DNA of 64,000 nucleotides from Chloroflexota bacterium (GTDB taxonomy: Bacteria > Chloroflexota > Dehalococcoidia > Tepidiformales > Tepidiformaceae), in the NCBI GenBank assembly GCA_016191435.1, contig JACPOQ010000083.1, forward strand, positions 1 to 64,000. Reading direction: 5' to 3'. Below the pieces are notes generated by a model, which was given only the letters and a program-made list of their open reading frames with translations, was not told the origin of the DNA and did no database searches. The first letter of the stretch is position 1, and every line of letters begins with the position of its first letter. A program made the translations under genes and the position numbers. Shown here piece after piece: positions 14,969 through 24,470 of the stretch.

Positions 14969-16411
14969 ATGAATGTGCTCGTCGTCGGTGCCAGCGGGTA
15001 CATCGGAAGTCACCTCGTGCCCGCCCTTGTTCAACGCGGGCATAGGGTACGCGCGGTCGCGCGCGCCGCCTCGGTCCTGGCTGCGCGTGGCTGGGAGGGT
15101 GTCGAATGCCGTGATGCGGACGTACTCAAGCCCGCGACCTTGGCTGCCGCCGCCGAAGGGATCGACATTGCCTATTACCTGGTCCACTCGATGGGCTCAG
15201 GCGGTGATTTCGCCGAGCGCGATCGTGAGGGCGCGCGAAATTTCGGCGCGGCCGCGAGAACCGCAGGGGTCGGCCGAATAGTCTACCTGGGGGGAATCCA
15301 GCCACCCGGCGACCCATCCGCCCATCTCGCCTCGCGCAGGGAGACGGGCGACCTGCTCCGAGCCTCCGGTATTCCCGTCACCGAGCTTCGTGCAGGCATG
15401 ATTGTCGGCCCCGGCTCCGCGGCGTTTGAGGTAATCCGCGACCTCGTCAATCACCTTCCCGTCATGACCACACCGCGTTGGGTGCGTTCTCGATCGCAGC
15501 CGATTGCCCTGGAAGACCTTGTCGAGTACCTGTGCGCGGTGTCCGACACGCCGCAGGCGGCCGGTCGAACCTTCGACGTCGGCGGTCCTGAGACGCTGAG
15601 CTACGCCGAGCTTTTGCACCAGTTTGCTGAGGTGACCGGCAAACGCTGCCTGATCCTCCCCCTTCCCGTTCTCACGCCGCGCCTCTCGTCCTACTGGCTG
15701 GACCTCGTGACCAGTGTGCCGGCGTCGGTCGCGCGTCCACTCATCGATGGGTTGCGCCACGACCTTCCGGCCGACGATGCCGAGATTCGGCGCCTCATCC
15801 CGCTCCGCCTGCACACATACCGCGAGGCTGTCACTGCCGCACTGCAAGCCGAGCGGGAGGCGCCCCTCCCGGTCCGATGGACCGAGGGGGCGCTCGCGTT
15901 CCGCGGTTATAACCCAGACGTCTCGTACTACCCGAAGGGCTCCGAGGTCCGCACGGAAATCAACGCTCCCGCCGACACGGTGTGGGCACTTATAGCCTCA
16001 ATCGGAGGGAATCGTGGCTACTACTACGCCAACTTCCTCTGGAGGCTCCGCGGACTGCTCGACCGACTGGTGGGCGGAGTGGGCATGCGCCGTGGCCGGC
16101 GCCATCCGCGGGAACTCCGCCCCGGCGACGCCGTGGACTTCTGGAGAGTGGTTGGTGTCGAGCAGAAGCGGCGACTCACCCTTGTGGCGGAGATGATGTT
16201 GCCTGGCGCCGCCTCCCTGGAGTTCGAAATCATTGAGCGTTCTCCGGATACCTGCATCCTGATAACAGCAGCCCGCTTTCACCCGGCAGGCCTCCCCGGA
16301 CTCCTTTACTGGTACGCGCTCCTCCCCGTCCACAACCGGATATTCAATGGGATGCCGCGGGCAATCGCCCGTCGCGCTGAGCGGCGCGCGCAAGGCCACA
16401 GCTCAGCCTGA
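14969..16411 (+). CDS. NAD(P)-binding SDR/NmrA-like protein fused to a DUF2867 domain
   Basis: 480 residues. The N-terminal half is an atypical (extended) SDR fold: GASGYIGSHLVPALVQRGH dinucleotide-binding motif, DADVLKPATL, then YYLVHSMGSG and IVYLGGIQPPG, with the epimerase-like region to about residue 300. The C-terminal ~150 residues (EVRTEINAPADTVWALI onwards, including GMRRGRRHPRELRPGDAVDFW) match DUF2867, a helix-grip-like domain. This two-domain architecture is known in YbjT-like proteins, often annotated as NAD(P)H-binding proteins of unknown substrate. A weak or absent Shine-Dalgarno precedes the ATG. It stands alone on this strand. Confidence 0.88.
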   Translation: MNVLVVGASGYIGSHLVPALVQRGHRVRAVARAASVLAARGWEGVECRDADVLKPATLAAAAEGIDIAYYLVHSMGSGGDFAERDREGARNFGAAARTAGVGRIVYLGGIQPPGDPSAHLASRRETGDLLRASGIPVTELRAGMIVGPGSAAFEVIRDLVNHLPVMTTPRWVRSRSQPIALEDLVEYLCAVSDTPQAAGRTFDVGGPETLSYAELLHQFAEVTGKRCLILPLPVLTPRLSSYWLDLVTSVPASVARPLIDGLRHDLPADDAEIRRLIPLRLHTYREAVTAALQAEREAPLPVRWTEGALAFRGYNPDVSYYPKGSEVRTEINAPADTVWALIASIGGNRGYYYANFLWRLRGLLDRLVGGVGMRRGRRHPRELRPGDAVDFWRVVGVEQKRRLTLVAEMMLPGAASLEFEIIERSPDTCILITAARFHPAGLPGLLYWYALLPVHNRIFNGMPRAIARRAERRAQGHSSA

Positions 16412-16422
16412 CGCTTCTCCTT

Positions 16423-16451
16423 TACAGGCTGGTCCTCTACAGGTTGGTCCT
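16423..16451 (+). repeat. Short tandem repeat TACAGGYTGGTCCT x2
   Basis: Two 14-base copies (16423-16436 and 16438-16451) with one C/T difference and a 15-base period lie directly downstream of the SDR-DUF2867 gene. No hairpin is formed, so they are not an obvious terminator; a binding site or leftover duplication is possible. Confidence 0.5.
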
Positions 16452-16663
16452 TAAGAACGGTCGCGAGTGCACCGCCGGAGGCGTGCGACGACTGAATTCG
16501 TGACAGCGGCCTAAGCAGCCCCCGACCGATGAGCCGCCGTAGATCCGGCCTGGTCGCTGGCCCTCGGGGAGGCTGCACGCTCTCAGGGTGCTCAGCAGCT
16601 CTGGAATGACGTCCGGCTAGCATCGCTGGAGAATGGCGGCGATGGCATTCAACGGCGAGCCTC

Positions 16664-17050
16664 CTAGCTAGAACTCTGATAGTCGATGGCGATGAGAGCG
16701 TCCTCCGCCTGCTCGACCTCAAGCTTTCTCGTGCTGGGTTCTCGGTGAGCACATCCCGCGACGGCGAAGATGCGTATTTCAAGGCTCGGGCGTTCGGCGC
16801 CCACGTCGTCTTGGTCGCAGATTCTATCGGCCCGCTCGACAGCCATTCGTTGGTGCGAGCCATAGCTGCTCTTCCGTCCCGGCCGGCGATGATCTTCCTC
16901 TCCAGTCGCGGCGGCGAGGATGACATCGAGCACGCCTTGCGTGCCGGCTGCGATGACTACGTGCTCAAGCCCTTCAGCCCACAGGAATTGGTCCACAGGA
17001 TCCGGACGACCTTGATTCGGCGCCGCGTCCTGCCGGAGGGGTGTCCGTGA
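16664..17050 (+). pseudogene. Receiver-domain (response-regulator-like) protein lacking a normal start codon
   Basis: The frame encodes a complete receiver fold: RTLIVDGDESVLRLLDL (first strand and acidic pocket), VVLVADSIGPLDS (Asp at the phosphorylation position), LSSRGG and DDYVLKPFSP (conserved Lys), ending in TGA. The open frame begins at 16610, yet it has no ATG, GTG or TTG before 16745, and a start there would delete the first strand and the acidic pair. The codon where homologues begin (M-A-R-T-L) reads CTA at 16664. Either the start codon has been lost or a rare start (CTG 16676, ATA 16679) is used. It overlaps the following helicase by GTGA. Confidence 0.6.
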
Positions 17051-18546
17051 CATCAGCCTCCCCGGATGAGGCCATCGGTTGCGCTTGGCCTCCAACGCCG
17101 CGATCGTTGCCGGCACCCGGACGCCGCTACTGGCATGCCCAAGCCTTCGCCGAGACCCTCCTCGCTGAGTTCAGCGCGGCGACGACCGCTCATGACGTGT
17201 CCGCAATGCGCGAACACTTCTACGTCCTCGCGGCCTACTACCGGCGCACTCTGGCGATCCTCCACAGCGCGCTCGAACCACATCGAGAAGCGCTGGCAGC
17301 CGCCGCACTGGAAAACGTTGTCGTCCTCCAGCGGTCCCTCTCCGTGATGCGGCAGAGCTCGCCAAACACCGCGCTAAGCACGCTCGCCCTTGAAACCGAC
17401 CTTCACCGTCGCATCAACGAGGACCTCGTGTATCGGATCCTGCCCGATGCACGGCGGCCGCTCGGCATCGGTGCCATCGTCCACCGCTTCAACGACCTGG
17501 ACGTTGTCGCCGACGCCCGCCAACCAGCGATCGAGGCGGCGCTGCTCGCCCTGGTCCAGACCGGACACGTCGTCGAGCACAACCTGAGATTCCGCGCGAC
17601 AGAGGTTCCCTACGTGGATGCGAATGTCGATCGCATGGAGCTGACGATGCTGGTTGGCCCCCAACTGGCGCACCGTCTCAGCGATGCGGGATTCGAAGGG
17701 CTCTCCTCGGTCCTTGAGCAACGTGACGCGTTCAAGGATCTGTTCAAAGTCGAGACCGGTTTCAGCGAGGCGACATCCGTGCTTGCCGTCGCGTGTGCGG
17801 AGGCGATGGCGGAGTCGGCGGCCGGCGTCCACGGAGCGCGCGGATGGCCGCACCGACAGCTCACCAGCTCCGCCCATCCGCGTCCCTACCAGCGCCTGCT
17901 CCACGCGATCTTCCGTGCGCACCGGTACGCGGGCCAGGTCATCGAGGCTCCCGCCGGTAGCGGCAAGACCTTCGTCGGGATGCTTTGCATCGAGGACTGG
18001 CTGCGGATGATGCCACCCGGACAGTCCATCCTCGTGGTGGTCCCGACCGCCAATTACCAGCGGCAGTGGTTCGGCGAGCCTTGCCTCAACCTGGCTGGAC
18101 TGGGTCTCGCTCCGCACCTCGTGTTCACCGGGACACCTCGGACGACCATGACCCACCGAAGCAATGACATCGCGCCGGTTGCCCTGGTGATGACGTGCGC
18201 GTCGCTGGCGCGATTGGGGTCAGGCGACGGGCGTGGGGGGTTCGACGGAGAAGCGATCGAGCGATTTCTGCAGAGCAACAACGTCCGGCATGTCATTCTG
18301 GATGAAGTCCATAAGGTCACCGCCAACCTCAGCTCGGCGACCGCCGACATGACGAGAGTAATTCTCAGGTGGCTCGACGACGGGAGTGTCCGGAGCGTTA
18401 TCGGCTTCTCGGGCGCCGTCCTCGCCCACGAACGACAGCTCTGAGCTCTCGGCCTCAGCCTCGCCTCCGTCCTTCCCACGGCTGAGTTGATCGCGCAGGG
18501 TTGGGTCGCGCCGTTCGCCGAATTCGGCGTCCCGTTTAGCTACTGC
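17047..18546 (+). pseudogene. DEAH-type superfamily 2 helicase, nonsense-interrupted and 3' truncated
   Basis: The GTG at 17047 is chosen because GGAGG lies seven bases upstream and it overlaps the receiver stop. An N-terminal ~270 residues of unknown function precede the helicase core: motif I EAPAGSGKTFVG (Lys near 307), VVVPTANYQRQW (motif Ia region) and LDEVHK (Asp near 419). A TGA at 18442-18444 stops the chain, but the same frame continues as ALGLSLASVLPTAELIAQGW, then VAPFAEFGVPFSY, exactly what follows in such helicases, so an Arg CGA to TGA change is likely. Similarity ends near 18546, where IS110 sequence begins. Motifs IV-VI are missing, so it cannot be an active helicase. Confidence 0.82.
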
Positions 18547-18564
18547 TCTGAAAATCGCCGCCCG

Positions 18565-18890
18565 TCAGGCGGCTGGTGCGCTGGCGATGGTGACGGTATA
18601 GCCCAGGCGTTTTGAGCTGTTGGAGGTGGATTCTCGCGTTCCGGGCAGGGTCGGGCCGGAGATAGCCGGCGCCAAGATCATGAAATGGTGTCTGCTGTTT
18701 GAGCACGGCGTGGACGACGACCAGGATGGAGCGTGCCACCGCGACCGCCGTTTTCTGCGACCCAAGGCGCGGGCGCAGGGAGCGGTAGCGCGCGCCGAGA
18801 TGGGTGGCAGTGCGCGCGGCGGAGTGGGCGGCCTGGACCCATGGCCACGCGGACCGAGCCAATGCTCGTTCCCGGGCCGGCCCACGCACC
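18565..18890 (-). pseudogene. IS110-family transposase, C-terminal remnant with frameshift
   Basis: The minus strand encodes AWPWVQAAHSAARTATHLGA, RYRSL, VAVARSILVVVHAVL and FHDLGAGYL, the C-terminal part of IS110/IS116 DEDD transposases (Transposase_20 region). A one-base shift near 18625 moves the reading to KRLGYTVTIASAPAA and a TGA at 18565-18567, the normal end of the protein. The N-terminal RuvC-like DEDD domain is absent. The remnant lies where the helicase gene loses homology, so an IS110-type insertion probably truncated that gene before itself decaying. Confidence 0.8.
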
Positions 18891-19286
18891 ACTTATTGTC
18901 GCGGGCGATCCGCGCCACGACACACCGGCCGACGTGGGGCACCGACTCGCCATCGAGCTCAAGGGTGCGGATGAGCGCATCGTGTTGGGCTGGCTGCGCG
19001 CATCGTCAAACCGAAGCCGTCCCAGTTAGCAGGAGGGCACAGGCCTCTCCGTCGCGAGAGTGCCCCCGTTCTCCACGCGGTGGCCTTCCTGAACGTAAAG
19101 ACGCCGCAAACCATGAGTTTGCCCTCGGCGAGGACGACTCGTCAGAACCCACGTGTGAGAAACGCCCGGCAGTGGCGGCTTCGCGGCACCGCGCGGTTTG
19201 CTCAGACGATCCCGGCCCAGGTGTGCGGCGACGCCGCGCTTCGCGCCACGGAGCCTGGTCCACCGTCCTCCGCGTCCGGCGGTCCG
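18891..19286. other. Unassigned DNA between the IS110 remnant and the P-type ATPase
   Basis: About 400 bases. Both strands hold plausible coding scraps around 18840-19020: minus DALIRTLELDGESVPHVG, then RCVVARIARDNKWC; plus GDPRHDTPADVGHRLAIELK. Only one can be real, and neither is recognised. No start or end of a complete gene was found, so the stretch is best treated as debris at the IS110 edge. Confidence 0.4.
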
Positions 19287-22163
19287 TCATCCCTGAAACT
19301 GTTGGCCGAGCGAGCGCGAACGGACCTCCCGCGGCCGACTCACGAGCTTAAGCAACTCGGCAGCCCATAGCACCCCGCTAGCGAGCGCGGCACAGATCGC
19401 CCAGTCGGCCAGCGAAAGCGGCGTGGTGCTGAACGCGTCGTTCAGCAACGGCAGGTGTACGACCGCGACCTGGAGCACGACCGACGAGCCTATCGCGAGC
19501 CAGAGCAGACGGTTCGTAAACAGCCGATGGAACGCGCTGCTTGTGTCGCTGCGGGCGTTCAGACAGTTGTAGAGCTGTGCCAGGACGAGCGTCGTGAACG
19601 CCATGGTGCGCCCCTCGTCGAGACTGCCAGAACCTTCGATGAGCCCGCCTGGCAGGCGGAGGTCCAGCGCGACGAGCGCGGAAATGGCCATCACGAGCCC
19701 GACGACGACGATGCCGCGCACCATCTGGGCGTCTACCACGCGGTCGGTCATGCGCCGAGGCGGGTGGGCCATCACATCGTCCGGCGGTGGGTCCACGCCG
19801 AGTGCGAGCGCAGGCGCCGTGTCGGTGAGCAGGTTAATCCAGAGGATCTGAGTGGCGAGGAGCGGCACGGCGCTGGCGTCGCTGGCACTGTCCAGCCCGA
19901 TCAGGTGGGCGCCGGCGACCCCCAGGAACATCGTCAGAACCTCCCCCGTATTAGAAGAGAGGAGGAAGCGCAGGAACGTGCGGATGTTTGCGAAGATGCC
20001 CCGCCCTTCGCGCACCGCAGCGACGATCGTGGCGAAGTTGTCGTCAGCAAGAATCATGTCCGCGGCTTCCTTCGTCACATCCGTGCCGGTGACACCCATG
20101 GCAACGCCGATATCGGCCGCCCGCAGCGCCGGTGCGTCGTTTACACCGTCGCCGGTCATGGCGACCACGTTGCCTTCGGCCTGGAGGGCATCGACGATGC
20201 GAAGCTTGTGCTGGGGTGAGACGCGCGCATAGACGGAAACTTCACCGACTGCGGCCTGTAGTTCCGCCTCGGACATCGCCTCCAGCTCGTAGCCAACGAG
20301 CGCACGAGCGCCGGATGGAGCGAGACCGAGTTCGTTAGCGATGCGTATCGCCGTGCGCGGGTGATCGCCGGTGATCATCATCACGCGGATGCCCGCGTTG
20401 TGCGCGTCCTGGATCGCGGCGACTGCTTCCTGCCTCGGAGGGTCGACGATGCCAACCATGCCGAGGTAGATCAACGCTTGCTCCAGCTCTTCGAGCGAGG
20501 CGACCGCCATTCCCGACCCAGCCGCCGCCACGGCTTCGCTCTGGGTGAGGCGGCGGTAGGCTACCGCCAGGGGGCGCAACGCCTCGTCGGCCAGCCGTTC
20601 CACCGTGTCGAGAATCTCTTCGCGGCGGGGGCTGGTCAGTTTGACCACTTCGCCGGCAACGCGTTCGGCGACGCAGCGATCGAGGAGCACGTCCGGCGCG
20701 CCTTTGGTGACGACAACCACCTGGCCGTCCCGCTCGGCATCGGCTTCGAGGGCGCTCATGATCTTGCGCTCGGAGGTGAATGGCACCTCGGCCACGCGTT
20801 GGAAGCGTGTCTCGCGCTCCCGCGTGATGCCCAGCTTCGACTCGGCCACGAGGAACGCGGCCTCGGTGGGGTCGCCCTGGACGACCCATTCGCCGTCTAC
20901 CTCGCGCAGGACGGCATCGTTCGCGAGACTGCCCCCGGCGAGCACGGAGCGAAGCTCCTCAAGCAAGGCTCCGCCACCGTCCGTAACGAGCGGCTGGCCT
21001 TCGACCAGGAACTCGCCCTCCGGCCTGTATCCCGTGCCGGTGACAGTGATGCGCCCTGAAGCAGTGACGACGGTGGTGACCGTCATTTCATTGCGGGTAA
21101 GCGTGCCTGTTTTATCTGAACAGATGACCGAGGCGGACCCGAGCGTCTCGACGGACGAGAGTTTCTTCACGATGGCGCGCTGGCGGGCCATTCGCTGGAC
21201 CCCCAGGGCGAGCACCACGGAGAGCACGGCGGGAAGACCTTCCGGCACCGCTGCGACCGCCAGTGAAACGCCCACAAGCAGCACGTCGACAAGGTCAGAG
21301 CCGCCTTCGATGTCGGAGGTGAGCAGAATGGAGCCAACCACAACTAGGGTAATGACAACCACCACGACGCCTAGGATGCGGCCGATGAATCCGACCTCGC
21401 GCTGTAGCGGCGTGATCTCGTTTTCGGTCCGACCGAGGAGTCGGGCGATGCTTCCCATCTCCGTATGCATGCCTGTTGCGGTCACCACGGCCCGGGCTCG
21501 GCCGCTCGCGATACCCGTCCCGCTGAAGACCATGTTGAGCCGATCGCCGAGCGAGACTTCTCCCTGGAGACGGGCAGAATCTTTGAGCACAGCCTCGCTC
21601 TCCCCCGTCAAGGATGCCTCGGCTACCTTGAGCGAAGCGGCCTCGATGAGGCGTGCGTCGGCCGGGACAGCGTCTCCTTCGGCCAGGAGGAGCACGTCGC
21701 CAGGGACGATATCCGTTGCCGGTATGGGGTGGGTCACGCCCTCCCGAACGACGGTTGCCGTGGCGGCCGCCATCCGCTGCAGGGCGGCAACCGCTTGCTC
21801 GGCGCGCGCTTCCTGGAGGTACCCGAGCATGCCGTTCGCCAGGATGATGATCGAGATGACAATGACCTCGAAGGGCACGCCCTCTGCACCCTGCATGATC
21901 CAGGCCACGAGCGATACGGCGACGGCGACGAGCAGCAGGTAGATGAGCGGATCGCGGAACTGTTCGATGAACTTCCGCCAGCTGGGGACTGATGAGTTCG
22001 CATCCAGTCGGTTTGGGCCGCTTTGCCCGAGGCGGACGGCGGCCTCGGCGGTGCGCAATCCCTGCTGGATGTCGGTTCCAACGGCCTGGGCAACTTCCTC
22101 AATACCGAGTAGCCATGGTTCTTCTATTGAAGCGGAATGTTCACTTTCCTTCGTGCTGGCCAT
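19287..22163 (-). CDS. P2-type cation-transporting ATPase (SERCA/PacL-like, probable Ca2+ pump)
   Basis: 958 residues. The layout is a cation ATPase N-domain (ALLGIEEVAQAV region), actuator TGES (ASLTGESEAV), M4 motif AVAAVPEGLPAVLS, the phosphorylation site CSDKTGTLT (Asp350), nucleotide-binding KGAPDVLL, hinge TGDGVNDAPAL, and C-terminal membrane helices including ILWINLLTDTAPALALGVD. The M4 PEGLPA and the M6 N-x-x-T-D pattern match the P2A (calcium) group rather than heavy-metal pumps, and no N-terminal metal-binding domain is present. It acts in the cytoplasmic membrane. GAGG six bases upstream supports the ATG at 22163. It is monocistronic as seen here. Confidence 0.94.
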   Translation of the reverse strand: MASTKESEHSASIEEPWLLGIEEVAQAVGTDIQQGLRTAEAAVRLGQSGPNRLDANSSVPSWRKFIEQFRDPLIYLLLVAVAVSLVAWIMQGAEGVPFEVIVISIIILANGMLGYLQEARAEQAVAALQRMAAATATVVREGVTHPIPATDIVPGDVLLLAEGDAVPADARLIEAASLKVAEASLTGESEAVLKDSARLQGEVSLGDRLNMVFSGTGIASGRARAVVTATGMHTEMGSIARLLGRTENEITPLQREVGFIGRILGVVVVVITLVVVGSILLTSDIEGGSDLVDVLLVGVSLAVAAVPEGLPAVLSVVLALGVQRMARQRAIVKKLSSVETLGSASVICSDKTGTLTRNEMTVTTVVTASGRITVTGTGYRPEGEFLVEGQPLVTDGGGALLEELRSVLAGGSLANDAVLREVDGEWVVQGDPTEAAFLVAESKLGITRERETRFQRVAEVPFTSERKIMSALEADAERDGQVVVVTKGAPDVLLDRCVAERVAGEVVKLTSPRREEILDTVERLADEALRPLAVAYRRLTQSEAVAAAGSGMAVASLEELEQALIYLGMVGIVDPPRQEAVAAIQDAHNAGIRVMMITGDHPRTAIRIANELGLAPSGARALVGYELEAMSEAELQAAVGEVSVYARVSPQHKLRIVDALQAEGNVVAMTGDGVNDAPALRAADIGVAMGVTGTDVTKEAADMILADDNFATIVAAVREGRGIFANIRTFLRFLLSSNTGEVLTMFLGVAGAHLIGLDSASDASAVPLLATQILWINLLTDTAPALALGVDPPPDDVMAHPPRRMTDRVVDAQMVRGIVVVGLVMAISALVALDLRLPGGLIEGSGSLDEGRTMAFTTLVLAQLYNCLNARSDTSSAFHRLFTNRLLWLAIGSSVVLQVAVVHLPLLNDAFSTTPLSLADWAICAALASGVLWAAELLKLVSRPREVRSRSLGQQFQG

Positions 22164-22486
22164 GGCTCACCCTCACTACCGCCTCCGGAGGTACGCTGGT
22201 CGCTCGATAGCCGCTAGCGGATCGGCTCGTGTCCCCGCCGGCCAACGTGTCTCGACCCTTATGGGGTGCGGCGAACGCAGGTGGTTGCCCCAGCAGGCGG
22301 ATGACCAGCGCGGTAACGCGACGCACAGCCTCGTCCGGCGTACGCGCCGGCGAGTGTTTACCATTCAAGGGCCACGATCGCGCATTCAGGCGAACTTGAT
22401 GCGTGCTCATAGTCAGTACGGTACGCCGGCGTACTTCTACAGCAGTACCTGTTCGAGCACCCGGTCGATCATCGTGGTCCTCCGAG
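22164..22486. other. Intergenic stretch upstream of the P-type ATPase, with a 14-bp palindrome
   Basis: About 320 bases between the ATPase start and the IS256 left inverted repeat. The only clear structure is the perfect palindrome GTACGCCGGCGTAC (22421-22434), about 260 bases upstream of the ATPase start. No gene is supported. Promoter elements for the ATPase must lie here but could not be pinpointed. Confidence 0.45.
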
Positions 22487-23876
22487 CGAGATATGCGGAG
22501 AAGTTGGGGACGGGGCGGGCGAGGAAGGTGGGCGGCGTACCCTGTGGGTGACTGAACTCACAGCTCCAAGGAGAAGGTACGCCCCATGTCCGACGGTACG
22601 CAGACGGCCCTCGCCCGTCTACTCTCGCCGCTCGACGAGCTCGTCCGTGAGGGCGCGCGGCAGCTCTTGCAGCGCGCCCTCAAACTCGAAGTAGCCGAGG
22701 TCCTGGCCCAGTTCGATGAGCTCCGCGACGACGCTGGCCGCCATCGCGTCGTGCGCAACGGGCACCTGCCCGGGCGCACTGTCCTGACGGGCGCCGGGCC
22801 GCTCGAAGTCCGCCAGCCACGCCTCCGCGACCGCGCCGGCAAGGAGGCCCCCGACCGCTTCCAGGTCACTTCGGCCATCCTGCCGCCGTACTTGCGCCGC
22901 TCCTCCGCGATGGACGCGCTCATCCCCTGGCTCTACCTGAAGGGCATCTCCGCGGCGGACATGAGCGAAGCCCTCCAACCGCTCATCGGCACGAACAACG
23001 TCTCCGCCGCGGTCGTCCTCAAGCTCAAGGAGGAATGGGAGCGCGAACGCCAGGCGTGGAAGCAGCGCGACCTCGCGCAGGAGGAGTACGTCTCCCTCTG
23101 GGCCGATGGTGTGTACTTCACCATCCGCCTCGACCGCGACGACCGCCAGTGCATCCTCGTCCTCATCGGGGCGACGAAGGACGGCCGCAAGGAGCTGCTC
23201 GCCGTCCAGGACGGCTATCGTGAGAGTGAGCAGAGCTGGCACGAGCTGCTCACCGACCTCAAGCAGCAGGGGCTCGTGATCCCGCCGAAGCTGGCCGTGG
23301 GCGACGGCGCCCTCGGCTTCTGGGCTGCGCTGCGCAAGGTCTACCCCACGACCCGCGAGCAGCGCTGCTGGATGCACAAGAGCGGCAACGTCCTCGACAA
23401 GCTGCCCAAGGCCGTGCAGCCACGCGCGAAGGATGACCTCCGCCAGGTCTGGATGGCCGAGACGCGCGCTGCCGCCAACGCCGCCTTCGACCTCTTCCTC
23501 GATAAGTATGGTGCGAAGTACCCGAAGGCCACGGCGTGCCTGGCGAAGGACCGGGACGAGTTGCTCGCCTTCTACGACTTCCCGGCCGAGCACTGGAAGC
23601 ACCTGCGCACGACCAACCCGATCGAGTCGACCTTCGCCACGGTGCGCTTACGCCATCGCCGGACGAAGGGCTCCGGCAGCCGCGAGGCCTGCCTGGCTAT
23701 GGTCTTCAAGCTCGTCCGGCATGCCCAGCGCCACTGGCGCAAGCTCGACGCGCACCAGCTCATCCCGGAGGTGCTTGCCGGCCGGCGCTTCGTCGACGGT
23801 ATCATCGACACCACCCACAGGGACGCCGCCTGACCTCCCTCGCCCGCCTTCATCCCCAACTTCCCCGGATATCTCG
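22487..23876 (+). mobile_element. IS256-family insertion sequence with long imperfect inverted repeats
   Basis: The element is about 1390 bp. The left end (22487-22531) begins CGAGATATGCGGAGAAGTTG, and the right end (23832-23876) read in reverse begins CGAGATATCCGGGGAAGTTG. They remain alignable over about 45 bases (GGGGA, then GGCGGGCGAGG, then AGGT). The right repeat starts at the transposase stop codon. The flanking bases do not show a convincing 8-9 bp target duplication, so the insertion may be old or one flank rearranged. The transposase frame is intact. Confidence 0.88.
22586..23833 (+). CDS. IS256-family (mutator-type) transposase
   Basis: 415 residues, the standard length for this family. 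DDE residues are recognisable: Asp174 (LWADGVYF), Asp240 (VGDGALGF) and Glu347 (TNPIESTF), with the CWMHKSGNVLDKLP segment typical of Transposase_mut. An AAGGAG-type ribosome binding site lies about ten bases before the ATG. The gene is complete and in frame, so the element could be active or could mobilise related copies. Confidence 0.96.
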   Translation: MSDGTQTALARLLSPLDELVREGARQLLQRALKLEVAEVLAQFDELRDDAGRHRVVRNGHLPGRTVLTGAGPLEVRQPRLRDRAGKEAPDRFQVTSAILPPYLRRSSAMDALIPWLYLKGISAADMSEALQPLIGTNNVSAAVVLKLKEEWERERQAWKQRDLAQEEYVSLWADGVYFTIRLDRDDRQCILVLIGATKDGRKELLAVQDGYRESEQSWHELLTDLKQQGLVIPPKLAVGDGALGFWAALRKVYPTTREQRCWMHKSGNVLDKLPKAVQPRAKDDLRQVWMAETRAAANAAFDLFLDKYGAKYPKATACLAKDRDELLAFYDFPAEHWKHLRTTNPIESTFATVRLRHRRTKGSGSREACLAMVFKLVRHAQRHWRKLDAHQLIPEVLAGRRFVDGIIDTTHRDAA

Positions 23877-23991
23877 TCGACCTTCGCCAATGACCTCAAG
23901 AGTCCGCGCAATTGAACACGGCATTTCGGTGAAGCTGGTGCGGTTCAACTGAGTCTCTTCGTCGGCATCGTCATAAAGCTGCCCGTTGCTT

Positions 23992-24348
23992 TCACCGCTT
24001 CTGAGTGGCGGCGAGGTCGGCTCGGGGCTCCCATTCTTCGCCGTAGTCCCTGATCGCCGCGAGGATCGGCACGAACGCTTTGCCCTTGGCGGTTAGCTTG
24101 TATTCCGAACGCGGGGGGTGCGCGCTGTACTGCACCGCGACGATCATGTCCGCTTCTTCCAGCTTCTTGAGCCGGTCGGCGAGCAGGTTGGTTGAGATGC
24201 CCTTTAGCGATTCGAGGAGCGCCGAATAGCGGCGCCTGCCCCACGAGAGGTCCCGCAGGATCAGGATCGTCCACCGGTCGCCGACCACGTCGAGCGTTCG
24301 GGCCACGGGGCAGTCCCGCTGTGTCTCATAACTGCGCGAATCCGGCAT
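23992..24348 (-). CDS. HxlR-family winged-helix regulator
   Basis: 118 residues from the ATG at 24348, chosen over an upstream in-frame start at 24399 because GGGAGG lies six bases upstream and the product then starts MPDSRSYE before the HxlR core. Features are CPVARTLDVVGDRWTILILR (the conserved Cys-Pro and dimer helix), GRRRYSALLESLKGISTNLL and ADRLKKLEEADMI (recognition helix and wing). It is divergent from the crotonase-led catabolic operon at 24471, and palindromes between the two suggest direct control. Many HxlR proteins sense redox or aldehyde stress through the Cys. Confidence 0.92.
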   Translation of the reverse strand: MPDSRSYETQRDCPVARTLDVVGDRWTILILRDLSWGRRRYSALLESLKGISTNLLADRLKKLEEADMIVAVQYSAHPPRSEYKLTAKGKAFVPILAAIRDYGEEWEPRADLAATQKR

Positions 24349-24385
24349 GCGAAACCTCCCGAGAGGATTTACTTTCGCGTAGTGA

Positions 24386-24431
24386 CTTGACTTAGTCAAG
24401 CCGACGCGTACAAACTGCCTTAGTCACTAAG
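24386..24431. promoter_or_regulatory. Two palindromes in the HxlR/crotonase divergent promoter
   Basis: CTTGACTTAGTCAAG (24386-24400; 7-bp arms around one base) and CTTAGTCACTAAG (24419-24431; 6-bp arms) share the core TTAGTCA/TGACTAA. The first includes a TTGACT that could serve as a -35 element. They lie between the two start codons and are the likely binding sites of the HxlR regulator. Confidence 0.65.
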
Positions 24432-24470
24432 CAATTCTCAAGACAGTCACCGGAACACGGAGCCTCTCAC

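Noticed and set aside
18442..18444. Selenocysteine or programmed readthrough at the helicase TGA
   Set aside because: Homologous helicases have an ordinary residue there, no SECIS-like hairpin was noticed, and the gene is also truncated downstream, so a nonsense mutation is simpler.
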